In this document: positions 54,293 through 62,698 of the stretch, piece after piece | Layout of the letters: each line of letters begins with the position of its first letter | How positions within the stretch are numbered: the first letter of the stretch is position 1 | Assembly: GCA_018822545.1 (NCBI GenBank) | Contig: JAHJKA010000063.1 | Span: 1-64,000 of the forward strand | Length of the DNA stretch: 64,000 nt | Source: Pseudomonadota bacterium | GTDB lineage: Bacteria > Desulfobacterota > Desulfobulbia > Desulfobulbales > SURF-16 | Direction: 5' to 3' | Program-made: the position numbers and the translations under genes | The notes under the pieces: model-generated | Told to the model about the DNA's origin: nothing | The model's input: the letters and a program-made list of their open reading frames with translations, nothing else | Databases searched by the model: none

Positions 54293-55583
54293 ATAGGTCG
54301 CTGTAAGTTATGTTGCCATCAAGGAGGGTAAGAACGGCCTTGCCCTGGAGTGACCAGTCGAGAAAAGGAGAGTTTTTACTTTTTGAGACCACATCCTTTT
54401 CTTCATAAGTAAAGATACGGTCGGGATCAATGAGAGTAATATCAGCAGGGACCCCTTGCGCAAGGCTTCCACCTTCAACCCCAAGGATGCGGCAGGGATT
54501 GACAGACATGAGCTCAATCATTCTGGCGGGGGTGATGATCTCGTCACGTACAAGGGCGAGGGTCAAGGGTACAGAGGTTTCCAGGCCAATGATGCCGTTT
54601 GCGGCCAGATCAAATTCAACCTCTTTTTCCAGGCGGGAATGGGGGGCATGGTCAGTGGCAATGGCATCGATGGTGCCGTCCTGAAGGCCATCTTGGATGG
54701 CCTGACGGTCATCGATGCTACGCAGGGGCGGGTTCATTTTGGCCAAGGTGTTATAGTCGCCCACGGCCTTTTCGGTGAGGGTGAAATAATGGGGGGTTGT
54801 TTCAGCGGTTACCTGACAGCCTTTCAGTTTTGCCCGACGGATGAGATCTACGGATTCACGGGTGGAGATATGGGCAATATGGATGGGGCGGTTGACATAC
54901 TCGGCAATGGCTAGATCGCGATAAATCATGATTTCTTCAGCGATGCTCGGGATGCCTGCCAGTCCCAGGCGGGTGGAAAGTGGTCCTTCGTTCATCACCC
55001 CGCTGCCACTGAGGCTCATGTCTTCTGCGTGCGAGATGAGTAGAAAATTGTAATTGGCGCTGTACTCAAGGGCGCGCCGCATGAGCTGGCTGTTTTCCAC
55101 TGGTTGGCCATCATCCGATAGGGCAACAGCACCGGCCTTTTTCAATTCACCAAATTCGGCAAGGCGAGAGCCGTCCGAATGGTGGCTGATGGCCCCAACC
55201 GGGTACACCTTGGCAAAGCCAGCCTTTTTTGCCTTTGCCAAAATCAAAGCGGTCACCGCTTCATTGTCATTGACCGGAGAGGTGTTTGGCATACAGGCAA
55301 CGGCAGTAAAACCACCGCTGGCAGCAGCTTTGGTACCGGTCTCCACCGTCTCTTTGTATTCTTGGCCAGGTTCCCTGAGATGGACATGCATATCAACAAG
55401 ACCGGGCACAATCCATTTGCCACTGGCGTCTATTACCTGACAGTCTTCCTGGAGGCTATCGGCAAAATCCCCCGAATAAACGGCTTTTATTCGGCCATCT
55501 TCGATAAGAATACTGCCTGGGTTGTCGATCCCGTTGGCAGGATCTATAATTCGTCCATTTTTAAGTAAGAGAGACTGGGGCAT
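54291..55583 (-). CDS. pyrC: dihydroorotase PyrC
   Basis: Zinc amidohydrolase of 430 residues that closes carbamoyl-aspartate to dihydroorotate in pyrimidine synthesis. Metal-site features are complete: DMHVHLREPGQEYKE, the later His in LISHAEDM and IHIAHIST, and ATDHAPHS. The size fits the class I type. The ATG has a GGAGGAGAAGGA site and starts directly after the pyrB stop codon, so the two are coupled. Confidence 0.96.
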   Translation of the reverse strand: MPQSLLLKNGRIIDPANGIDNPGSILIEDGRIKAVYSGDFADSLQEDCQVIDASGKWIVPGLVDMHVHLREPGQEYKETVETGTKAAASGGFTAVACMPNTSPVNDNEAVTALILAKAKKAGFAKVYPVGAISHHSDGSRLAEFGELKKAGAVALSDDGQPVENSQLMRRALEYSANYNFLLISHAEDMSLSGSGVMNEGPLSTRLGLAGIPSIAEEIMIYRDLAIAEYVNRPIHIAHISTRESVDLIRRAKLKGCQVTAETTPHYFTLTEKAVGDYNTLAKMNPPLRSIDDRQAIQDGLQDGTIDAIATDHAPHSRLEKEVEFDLAANGIIGLETSVPLTLALVRDEIITPARMIELMSVNPCRILGVEGGSLAQGVPADITLIDPDRIFTYEEKDVVSKSKNSPFLDWSLQGKAVLTLLDGNITYSDL

Positions 55584-56528
55584 TTATCCTTCTCCTCCAC
55601 CCATTATTGCATAGAGCAGGGCCATGCGCATGGCAACGCCATTGGTGACCTGATCGAGAATAACCGAGTGCGGCCCGTCGGCAAGTTCGGGATCGAGTTC
55701 GACCCCTCGGTTCATTGGGCCGGGGTGCATAATGATGGCGTCAGGTTTGGCAAGGGAGATAACACGTTTGTTGATGCCAAAAAAGGCAGCATATTCTCGT
55801 AAGGAGGGAATAAAAGGATCCTTTTGGCGTTCTGTTTGGATGCGAAGCGCCATGACCACATCGGCACCCTCAACTGCCTCATCAACGGATGAACAGACTG
55901 TAGCGCCAAGATGATCAATACCCCTGGGCAGAAGCGTCGCTGGGCCGCTCACTGAGACAGAGGCTCCCATTTTTGTAAAGCCGATGATGTTTGAATGGGC
56001 CACCCTGCTATGAGCTATATCGCCGATAATGGCAATCTTCAGACCCTCTATATGGCCTTTTTTCTCAAGCACAGTCATCATATCAAGCAGGCCCTGACTG
56101 GGATGTTCATGGGTGCCGTCGCCGGCATTAATGATAGAGGCCTTGGTATGTTTCGCCAGCAGCCCAGGGGAGCCGGAATGGGAATGGCGGATGATAATGA
56201 TGTCGGGTTTCATGGCCGCAAGATTGAGGGCCGTGTCGATGAGGGTTTCGCCTTTCTTTAAGCTACTGGTTGAGGCCGAGATGTTGAAGGTGTCCGCACT
56301 CATTCTCTTGGCGGCGACTTCAAAGGAAAGACGGGTTCTGGTGCTGGGTTCAAAAAAGAGATTGATAACGGTTCGGCCACGCAGGGCAGGAACCTTCTTT
56401 ATTTGGCGGGTGGAAATTTCTTTAAAGGAGGCAGCTGAACGCAACAGGAAGTCTATATCTGCCGGGCTAAGTTGCTCAAGGCCCAGGATGTGTTTATGGC
56501 TGAATTTATGCTCGACTTCCATTTGCAA
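55584..56528 (-). CDS. pyrB: aspartate carbamoyltransferase PyrB
   Basis: Catalytic subunit of aspartate transcarbamylase, 314 residues. The carbamoyl-phosphate site [13 protein letters not shown] and the stretch [17 protein letters not shown] with [11 protein letters not shown] are all present. The start is probably TTG at 56528, spaced seven bases from AGGAA; an ATG at 56522 is two codons later. No pyrI regulatory gene follows; pyrC abuts it, as in the PyrBC complexes of many bacteria. No PyrR-type attenuator was recognised upstream. Confidence 0.96.
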   Translation of the reverse strand: MQMEVEHKFSHKHILGLEQLSPADIDFLLRSAASFKEISTRQIKKVPALRGRTVINLFFEPSTRTRLSFEVAAKRMSADTFNISASTSSLKKGETLIDTALNLAAMKPDIIIIRHSHSGSPGLLAKHTKASIINAGDGTHEHPSQGLLDMMTVLEKKGHIEGLKIAIIGDIAHSRVAHSNIIGFTKMGASVSVSGPATLLPRGIDHLGATVCSSVDEAVEGADVVMALRIQTERQKDPFIPSLREYAAFFGINKRVISLAKPDAIIMHPGPMNRGVELDPELADGPHSVILDQVTNGVAMRMALLYAIMGGGEG

Positions 56529-56615
56529 CGGTAATTTCCTGCCAGTAGATAATTATCAAAAATTCATAATGTTTGGTTAACACGTACTATAGCAAAAAAT
56601 GGGTATGGAGATACA

Positions 56616-57293
56616 TTATTTAATTGTATCCCCCAGGCGATCCCAGCGGATTGATTGCAGCCGTTTCAGTGAAAAGAGAGGCAGATCTATATTCCAGGAC
56701 CAATAGATAATAAATGCCTTACCTTTGATGGCCTTGTCATTGACAAAACCCCAAAAACGACTGTCGTTACTGTTGTCGCGGTTGTCACCCATGACAAAAA
56801 CAGATTGAGGCGGGACGGTTATAGGTCCGTAATTGTCACGAGGGGATTGCTCAGGGGGATAAATAGTGGTGTCAAGATGAATGGCTTGCTGAACTTCGAA
56901 GAGTTCACCATTCACGAAAACCTTCTTGTCTTTTATTTCAATGCGATCCCCTGCAACACCGACAACCCGTTTAATATAATCAACGTTTTTTTTAGCAGGA
57001 TAATTATAAATAAAGACGATGATATCGCCATGTTCTGGCTTGGACAAAGAGATGAGAGGTGTATCAGTAAAGGGGTTCTTAAGGGCATATGCGAATTTTG
57101 AAACCAGAATGTGGTCACCAATTTGCAATGTGGGGAGCATGGAGCCCGAGGGAATTTTAAAGGCTTGGACAATAAAAGTCCGGATGAAAAGGGCGAGAAG
57201 CAGCGCAATCAGTATTGCTTCAACATATTCTCGGATAATGGATTTTTTTTTCATCATTGTAATTAGGGGGTCAAAGGGATGGTAACGGCTCAT
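56616..57293 (-). CDS. lepB: signal peptidase I
   Basis: Membrane serine protease that removes signal peptides, about 225 residues. One N-terminal membrane helix (AILIALLLALFIRTFIVQAF) is followed by the catalytic Ser in KIPSGSMLPTL, the catalytic Lys in DYIKRVVGVAGD and the conserved VMGDNRDNSNDSRFWG. The ATG at 57293 is preferred; others at 57257 and 57254 would shorten the cytoplasmic tail, and none has a strong ribosome site. It lies 87 bases upstream of pyrB on the same strand. Confidence 0.94.
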   Translation of the reverse strand: MSRYHPFDPLITMMKKKSIIREYVEAILIALLLALFIRTFIVQAFKIPSGSMLPTLQIGDHILVSKFAYALKNPFTDTPLISLSKPEHGDIIVFIYNYPAKKNVDYIKRVVGVAGDRIEIKDKKVFVNGELFEVQQAIHLDTTIYPPEQSPRDNYGPITVPPQSVFVMGDNRDNSNDSRFWGFVNDKAIKGKAFIIYWSWNIDLPLFSLKRLQSIRWDRLGDTIK

Positions 57294-57836
57294 TTGAATT
57301 GACAATCTTCTACTCTAAAAGAGGAGAGAAAACAAGGAATAGCTCCAAAGAGAAGCAAGCTCGAAAGGAGGGTGGAAAGAATTTATTACGGAAAATTTGT
57401 TTTTCAGTTGGAAACTAGACTAAATTACAGGAGAGGCACTCTATTAATTGTTGCTAATGCAATATGTGGTAGGTGGTGATGTTGGGAGACACTAAATGCA
57501 ATTTGAGAATTTTGTTTTAGGTAAAAAAAGCAAAAAATAATATTATATTCAATAGTTGCGGCGTATTAGCCTGGGCAACAGGACGACCTACTATATATAG
57601 TGTTACAGGGTGATGCGTGCTACCAAATGTTGGCCATCAAGCTTTCGTTATTCATTAGGTATAGGGTGGAAGGGCTCGTTATTTCGAGGAATTTTGGTTT
57701 TTTAATCCCCTGTGCTATTCTTGACATTAAAAAGGAATTATGTGTTATTGAATATTAGTAAGTATTATCTTTGGCATAAAAGAGTCTTTATAATAACTGG
57801 TAGCGGCCTTTTACGAATTACAGGATCTGATTACAA
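57294..57836. other. long AT-rich intergenic region before pilM
   Basis: About 540 bases between the divergent lepB and pilM genes, visibly richer in A and T than the rest. No protein or RNA gene is recognised. A possible pilM promoter is listed separately. The rest holds no strong hairpin or repeat that I can see. Confidence 0.4.
57721..57749 (+). promoter_or_regulatory. possible sigma-70 promoter of the pil operon
   Basis: TTGACA (57721-57726) with GTTATT 17 bases later (57744-57749). The -35 is perfect, the -10 is poor. It would give a leader of about 80 bases before pilM. Confidence 0.4.
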
Positions 57837-58892
57837 ATGCTTCCTTTTCTCGCAAAGCAAAAATTGACAGTTGGCCTTGATATTGGCTCTCACTCTGTAA
57901 AGATATGTGAGTTCGAAGAGGCTGGAAAAAAAAGAAGGTTGCTGTCCCTGGGGACAGCGCAGCTTCCGGTGGGTGCCGTGGAAGATGGTGAGCTTAGAGA
58001 CCCTGAGGCTGTCGGTGCAGTCATTAAAACGCTGATTAAAAACCTGGGCATAAAAAGCAAGAAGGTGGCCATCTCAATATCAGGCTATTCTGTCATCATG
58101 AAAAAGATCAATCTTGCCGTGATGACTGAAGAAGAGCTGCAGCACCATATTCAAGCAGAAGCAGAACAGTATATCCCCTTTGACATTGATGAGGTGTATA
58201 TCGACTTCCAGGATCTTAAAACAAACAAGGAAGATGAAGAACGTACCGATGTCATGCTTGTGGCGGCCAAAAAAGAGGTGGTCAATAAATATATGGACAT
58301 GCTTGAGAGCATTGGCCTTAAGGTTGTTGTTGTCGATGTTGATGCCTTTGCCCTGGAAAATTCTTACGAGTTAAGTATGGGGCAGGAAGAGAATGTCATT
58401 TTAGTGGATATCGGTTCTTCGAAAATGAATATTAATATTATTTCCGAAGGAGCATCAGTATTTGCGCGGGATGTTTTTCTAGGTAGCCGTCAGCTCACCG
58501 AACAGATCCAGGTCAAGCTTGATGTGAGTTTTGAAGAGGCAGAAGATCTTAAAATTTGTGCTCAAAATCCAGGGGATCAACTCCCGCAACTTGAAGAAAC
58601 CTTTGCCAGTGCCTGTACCCAATGGATTCTGGAGATTAAAAAGGCCCTGGATTTTTACAATTCAAATTATCCGGATGACCCCATTGATAAAATGGTTTTA
58701 AGTGGTGGCGGTGCCCATATACGGGGTATTGAGCATTTTTTTGCTAGTGAGTCCGCTTTGAAGATAGAGCTTTTTAACCCCTTTGTCTCAACGGTGGTTG
58801 ACAATAAAAAAATTGATCCTGAATATTTGGCATATATTGCTCCTGAAATGGCCATTTCCTCAGGCCTGGCCTCCAGAAAGGCACCTTTTTGA
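57837..58892 (+). CDS. pilM: type IV pilus assembly protein PilM
   Basis: Actin-like cytoplasmic ATPase of 351 residues, first gene of a pilus operon. The phosphate-1 loop is TVGLDIGSHSVKICE, the EAEQYIPFDIDEVYIDF stretch is typical of PilM, and ILVDIGSSKMNI and VLSGGGAHIRGIE complete the nucleotide site. PilM binds the short cytoplasmic tail of PilN and links the inner-membrane ring to the motor. Confidence 0.95.
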   Translation: MLPFLAKQKLTVGLDIGSHSVKICEFEEAGKKRRLLSLGTAQLPVGAVEDGELRDPEAVGAVIKTLIKNLGIKSKKVAISISGYSVIMKKINLAVMTEEELQHHIQAEAEQYIPFDIDEVYIDFQDLKTNKEDEERTDVMLVAAKKEVVNKYMDMLESIGLKVVVVDVDAFALENSYELSMGQEENVILVDIGSSKMNINIISEGASVFARDVFLGSRQLTEQIQVKLDVSFEEAEDLKICAQNPGDQLPQLEETFASACTQWILEIKKALDFYNSNYPDDPIDKMVLSGGGAHIRGIEHFFASESALKIELFNPFVSTVVDNKKIDPEYLAYIAPEMAISSGLASRKAPF

Positions 58893-58962
58893 AAAGGCCT
58901 TTCTTTAATTGAGTTGAGAACTAGCTAATCACCAGAATTAATTTTACAGAAAATATAGTCCT

Positions 58963-59550
58963 ATGATTCTGATAAATCTATTGCCAGTAAGGCATCTTAA
59001 AAAGAGAGCACGAGCCCGGAGCGAAGCCATAGTCTTTGTTTCGGTGTTTATACTTCTCTGTGCAGTTCTTGGGGGCTGGGTGCTAAAGCTCAACATGGAT
59101 GTCAAGGAAATGCAGACAGAAGTCGCCCGGCTAGAACAAAAAAAGCGGTCTTATGATGCAACTCTAAAAGAGATCAAGGAGATAGAGGCGCAAAAAGCAA
59201 AACTTTTTGAACAGATTGAGGCTATCAAACAATTAAAGGCAAAATCTCAAGTTTCTGTGCATGTTCTTGATGAAATTGCCAAAGCGACACCTTCAAACGG
59301 AGTCTGGTTAACAAGTTTGAAGCAGAGCGGCCAAAGTATGACCCTTGCGGGTATCGCCTTGGATAATACGACCATAGCTAGCTATATGAACAAGCTTTCA
59401 GCTTCAAAATATATTCAGGGCACTACACTTGGGACAGCTAGCCAAACTTTGGTTGCCAATAGAAACCTGCAAACATTTACTCTGACAATGGTGGTGACGC
59501 CCCCTGCAAAAGAGGAGAAGGCAACGGGTCAAGAAGGGGTAGGTAAATGA
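58963..59550 (+). CDS. pilN: type IV pilus assembly protein PilN
   Basis: Inner-membrane protein of 195 residues with the diagnostic short N-terminal tail INLLPVR that docks on PilM, one membrane helix (about 24-44), a coiled coil (about 48-92) and a ferredoxin-like periplasmic domain. It pairs with PilO. Its stop overlaps the pilO start by four bases. Confidence 0.94.
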   Translation: MILINLLPVRHLKKRARARSEAIVFVSVFILLCAVLGGWVLKLNMDVKEMQTEVARLEQKKRSYDATLKEIKEIEAQKAKLFEQIEAIKQLKAKSQVSVHVLDEIAKATPSNGVWLTSLKQSGQSMTLAGIALDNTTIASYMNKLSASKYIQGTTLGTASQTLVANRNLQTFTLTMVVTPPAKEEKATGQEGVGK

Positions 59551-60158
59551 AAATTAAGGATGTTCAAAGTAAGATAGACGGCTTTCTTGATGATAAAGTG
59601 GCAGGGCTTGACCAGAATATTAAAATAGCAGTTATGGCAGCTGTCGTTTTCGTTCCCTTCGTGATTTTTTATTTTGGGTCTTACAAACCTCAAAATGATC
59701 AGATGAAGCTGTTAGAAGGCCAGAAGGTGGGGCTTTTGCAGACAATCAGAAGAGTTGAGGGAATTGCTGCAAATATTGGTAAGCATCGAGCAGATATGTC
59801 AGAGGCTCAACTTATGTTTCAAAAAGCTTCCAACCTTTTGCCACAGCAGCAGGAAATCCCTGCTTTGCTAACAAATATTTCCGATTTGTGTAGTAATTCT
59901 GGGCTCGAAATCTTGTCATTCAAGCCCGGATCAGAAGTTGCAAAAACATTTTATGCGGAGATACCATTAACTATAAATGTTAAAGGCGCTTATCATAACG
60001 TTGGGGTATTCCTTGATAAAGTAAGTAAAATGTCGCGGATAGTTTCTGTTTCTTCTATGGGGCTTTCAGGTCCTCAAGAGGATGAAGGTGAGATGATTTT
60101 GACAACTAATCTTCAACTTGAGACATACCGATTCGTTGAAAAATTACCGGGACAGTGA
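59547..60158 (+). CDS. pilO: type IV pilus assembly protein PilO
   Basis: Inner-membrane protein of 203 residues: one helix (about 27-46), a coiled coil (about 48-100) and a periplasmic ferredoxin-like domain with IPLTINVKGAYHNVGVFLDK. It forms heterodimers with PilN and binds PilP. It overlaps pilN by four bases and ends at the GTG of pilP. Confidence 0.93.
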   Translation: MKIKDVQSKIDGFLDDKVAGLDQNIKIAVMAAVVFVPFVIFYFGSYKPQNDQMKLLEGQKVGLLQTIRRVEGIAANIGKHRADMSEAQLMFQKASNLLPQQQEIPALLTNISDLCSNSGLEILSFKPGSEVAKTFYAEIPLTINVKGAYHNVGVFLDKVSKMSRIVSVSSMGLSGPQEDEGEMILTTNLQLETYRFVEKLPGQ

Positions 60159-60781
60159 AAAAGTATAAAGAATGTGTCTATAGAGACTTTTCTGACAACG
60201 AAAAATTTATGAAAACCTTAACAAAAAAAATAATGCGATATTTCCGGCCATTAGTTTTTTGGGCCGTGATCTTTGGGGTGGTCTTGATTGCTCCCTCAGG
60301 GTTCGCGCAAACAAGTCCTTCAGCTACTGATGGTGGATCCAAAGAGAATTCTGGGATTACTGAGGAGGCCTATTCTGAGAATGTAAAGGAACTCATGAAT
60401 TTCCTAGAAGGGCGGGAATCAGATTTTGTGTACCAGAGAGAAGGTCGGTCTGATCCATTTATGCCTTTTATTAAGGATAAAGTTGTTAAAGAGGCTGATA
60501 TTGAGGTGGATGATTATGGCGTCTTGACTGGGATGCAGAAATTTGAACCTGGTCAGTTGACTGTTGTGGCGATTATCCAAAAGCAACAAGGTCCCATTGC
60601 CATGGTGCAGGATCCAACGGGCAAGGGATATATCTTGACTCTTGGTGAAAAACTGGGAAGGAACGGGGTTGTTGAGGAAATTACAAGCAATATGATTCTT
60701 ATAAAACAAGAGTATAAAATGACTTCGGGAGCTCTTCGCCATCGAGTGGTGAAAATGCTTTTGAAGCGTGAGGGAGAATAA
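60155..60781 (+). CDS. pilP: type IV pilus lipoprotein-like protein PilP
   Basis: PilP of up to 208 residues. The GTG at 60155 overlaps the pilO stop, but the ATG at 60209 gives a more normal signal peptide (MKTLTKKIMRYF, hydrophobic core, cleavage after GFA). No lipobox Cys is seen, unlike classic PilP, so it may be anchored by the hydrophobic segment or released. The HR domain motif GRSDPFMPF and the beta-domain pattern QLTVVAIIQKQQGPIAMVQD are clear. It joins PilN/PilO to the secretin. Confidence 0.9.
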   Translation: MKKYKECVYRDFSDNEKFMKTLTKKIMRYFRPLVFWAVIFGVVLIAPSGFAQTSPSATDGGSKENSGITEEAYSENVKELMNFLEGRESDFVYQREGRSDPFMPFIKDKVVKEADIEVDDYGVLTGMQKFEPGQLTVVAIIQKQQGPIAMVQDPTGKGYILTLGEKLGRNGVVEEITSNMILIKQEYKMTSGALRHRVVKMLLKREGE

Positions 60782-60786
60782 GGAGT

Positions 60787-62658
60787 ATGACCCCTAACAT
60801 CAAAATTATAAAAGTTTTTTATCTCGCGTTTACGCACCTGTTGACCTTACTGTTTTTAGTACAGATTGTTTCTGCAAATGTCAGCGGGTATCAAGTCGCA
60901 GATGTCTCCTGGGCCGCGAATGGAGGGGAGTTTTCAGTGCGGATTTCAGGCACCTCCGATCCGACTTATACGATGTACGAACTCTTTGCGCCTCAACGCA
61001 TCGTTTTCGATATTGTTGATGGAGATATTGCCCCATCACTGGCCTTTCCCCTCAAGGTATCTCAAGGTCCTGTTGGCATGATTAACGGGAAAATGATTGA
61101 AGGACAAAATCCCCCGGTGGCACGAATTGAGATTATATTGGACGAGGAATTTGCCTACTCCGTTGTGAAGGATGGCTCTGATTTGTTGGTTCTTTTTTCA
61201 GCAAACAACGAAGAATCTGAGCTGTTAGTCCCTATGGTGAATAATCAGGTAACCATAACTGATATTCAGATTGATGCTGTGAATCCTGAAAGGGCAACGG
61301 TGTTGATCTATGGTTCAGGCCCGATTGGTAAATTTGAGGCAGCAGAAGAGGCCAAAGATGAAACCCATTCTGCCAGACTTTTGATTGATTTGCCTGATGT
61401 GCAAATGGATGATCGTGTTATACCTATAGCCCTCGATTCACCGGTGGCCCTTGTGCAGGTAAAACAGGGGAGTAAGGGTGGCAAGATTATTCTCGACTCT
61501 GCCGACAACAATTTGTTCACCTATGATATCAAGGTGAATGGTAACTATATGGAGCTCTCCCTAGTCGCTAAGGATGTTGGTAATGCCGATGATGCTCAAA
61601 TGGTAGCTTTGTTGACCGGCAGCGGTGCGGAGGGTAGCGGTGGTATAGCGGCTGATGCTGCATTTATGGCATTGTCCGAGGTTCAGGGAGATTTTGCTGA
61701 TATGGCGTTTCCTGGGGCGAGTGATGATAATAATGCTACAGACGGAAATGCCAATATTAATTTTAGCGGGTATGATGAGCAAAAAATTTCGGTAGATTTC
61801 TACAAAATTGATCTACACAATGTTTTTCGACTTATCGGTGAAATCAGCAATAAAAATATCATCGTTGATGAGGCAGTGTCTGGCTCATTAACCTTATCAA
61901 TGAAAGATGTCCCTTGGGATTTTCTCCTGGATGTTGTTCTCAATTTAAAAGATTTGGAAAAGGAAGAACGATTTAATACCATCGTTATTTCGCCAAAGAG
62001 TGCAGGGTTTTCCTGGCCGCAAACTGCGACAACACAGTTAGAGGTTTCTGTTGAGCCAATCACCGTCACTAAGCGTCTTCAGACATCTAAGGAAAAGGTG
62101 GAGGCCAAGAAGTTGGTTCATGAGGCAAGTGCTGAAGAGGCCAAAGGCAAAGATGTTGAAGCCTTAGCACTTTACGAGAAGGCATTCCAGATGTGGCCTG
62201 AAAATGGTGATCTGGCAAAGCGTATAGCCATTATGGCTATGGTCAAGCTAGGACAGAATGCCAAGGCTGCTCATTATGCCAAGATTGCAGTGCAAAAAAA
62301 TCCACAAGACTATAAATCTGCTTTGATCGCAGCAATGAACCTTGCTAACATGGAAAAGGTACAGGAAGCCAAGGAATATTTTGATCTGGCTGTGAGTGGC
62401 AATAAGCCGGATAAACATGCATTGGCCAGTTATGCGGCCTTCAGTGAACAAAACGGCAGTTATGATGCCGCCTTGGTTATGCTCGACCAATATGTCGCTC
62501 TGTATGGAAGCTCACTGGAAACCATGGTAAGCCGGGCGCGTATTTATGATTTGAAGGGTGACGTGTTGCGGTCTGATGAAGAGTATAAGGCAATTTTGCT
62601 TTCCGGGTTTAAACTTCCCGAAGATTTAAAAGCATATATAACCAATCGGGTTCAATAA
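60787..62658 (+). CDS. AMIN/STN/TPR protein of the pilus operon
   Basis: A 623-residue exported protein. After a signal peptide (about 1-32, ending in VSA), two AMIN-like beta domains (about 35-135 and 155-265) resemble the peptidoglycan-binding N-terminus of PilQ. An STN-like secretin N-domain follows (about 330-410, VDFYKIDLHNVFRLIGEI), then TPR-like helical repeats (about 425-620). The secretin pore domain is absent; the next gene supplies it. The arrangement looks like PilQ's N-half joined to a MshN-like TPR part. It probably anchors the pore to the cell wall. Five bases separate it from pilP. Confidence 0.88.
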   Translation: MTPNIKIIKVFYLAFTHLLTLLFLVQIVSANVSGYQVADVSWAANGGEFSVRISGTSDPTYTMYELFAPQRIVFDIVDGDIAPSLAFPLKVSQGPVGMINGKMIEGQNPPVARIEIILDEEFAYSVVKDGSDLLVLFSANNEESELLVPMVNNQVTITDIQIDAVNPERATVLIYGSGPIGKFEAAEEAKDETHSARLLIDLPDVQMDDRVIPIALDSPVALVQVKQGSKGGKIILDSADNNLFTYDIKVNGNYMELSLVAKDVGNADDAQMVALLTGSGAEGSGGIAADAAFMALSEVQGDFADMAFPGASDDNNATDGNANINFSGYDEQKISVDFYKIDLHNVFRLIGEISNKNIIVDEAVSGSLTLSMKDVPWDFLLDVVLNLKDLEKEERFNTIVISPKSAGFSWPQTATTQLEVSVEPITVTKRLQTSKEKVEAKKLVHEASAEEAKGKDVEALALYEKAFQMWPENGDLAKRIAIMAMVKLGQNAKAAHYAKIAVQKNPQDYKSALIAAMNLANMEKVQEAKEYFDLAVSGNKPDKHALASYAAFSEQNGSYDAALVMLDQYVALYGSSLETMVSRARIYDLKGDVLRSDEEYKAILLSGFKLPEDLKAYITNRVQ

Positions 62659-62698
62659 TAGAAGATTTGTCAGGATAAGTTCAAACTGAGTGAAGGAT

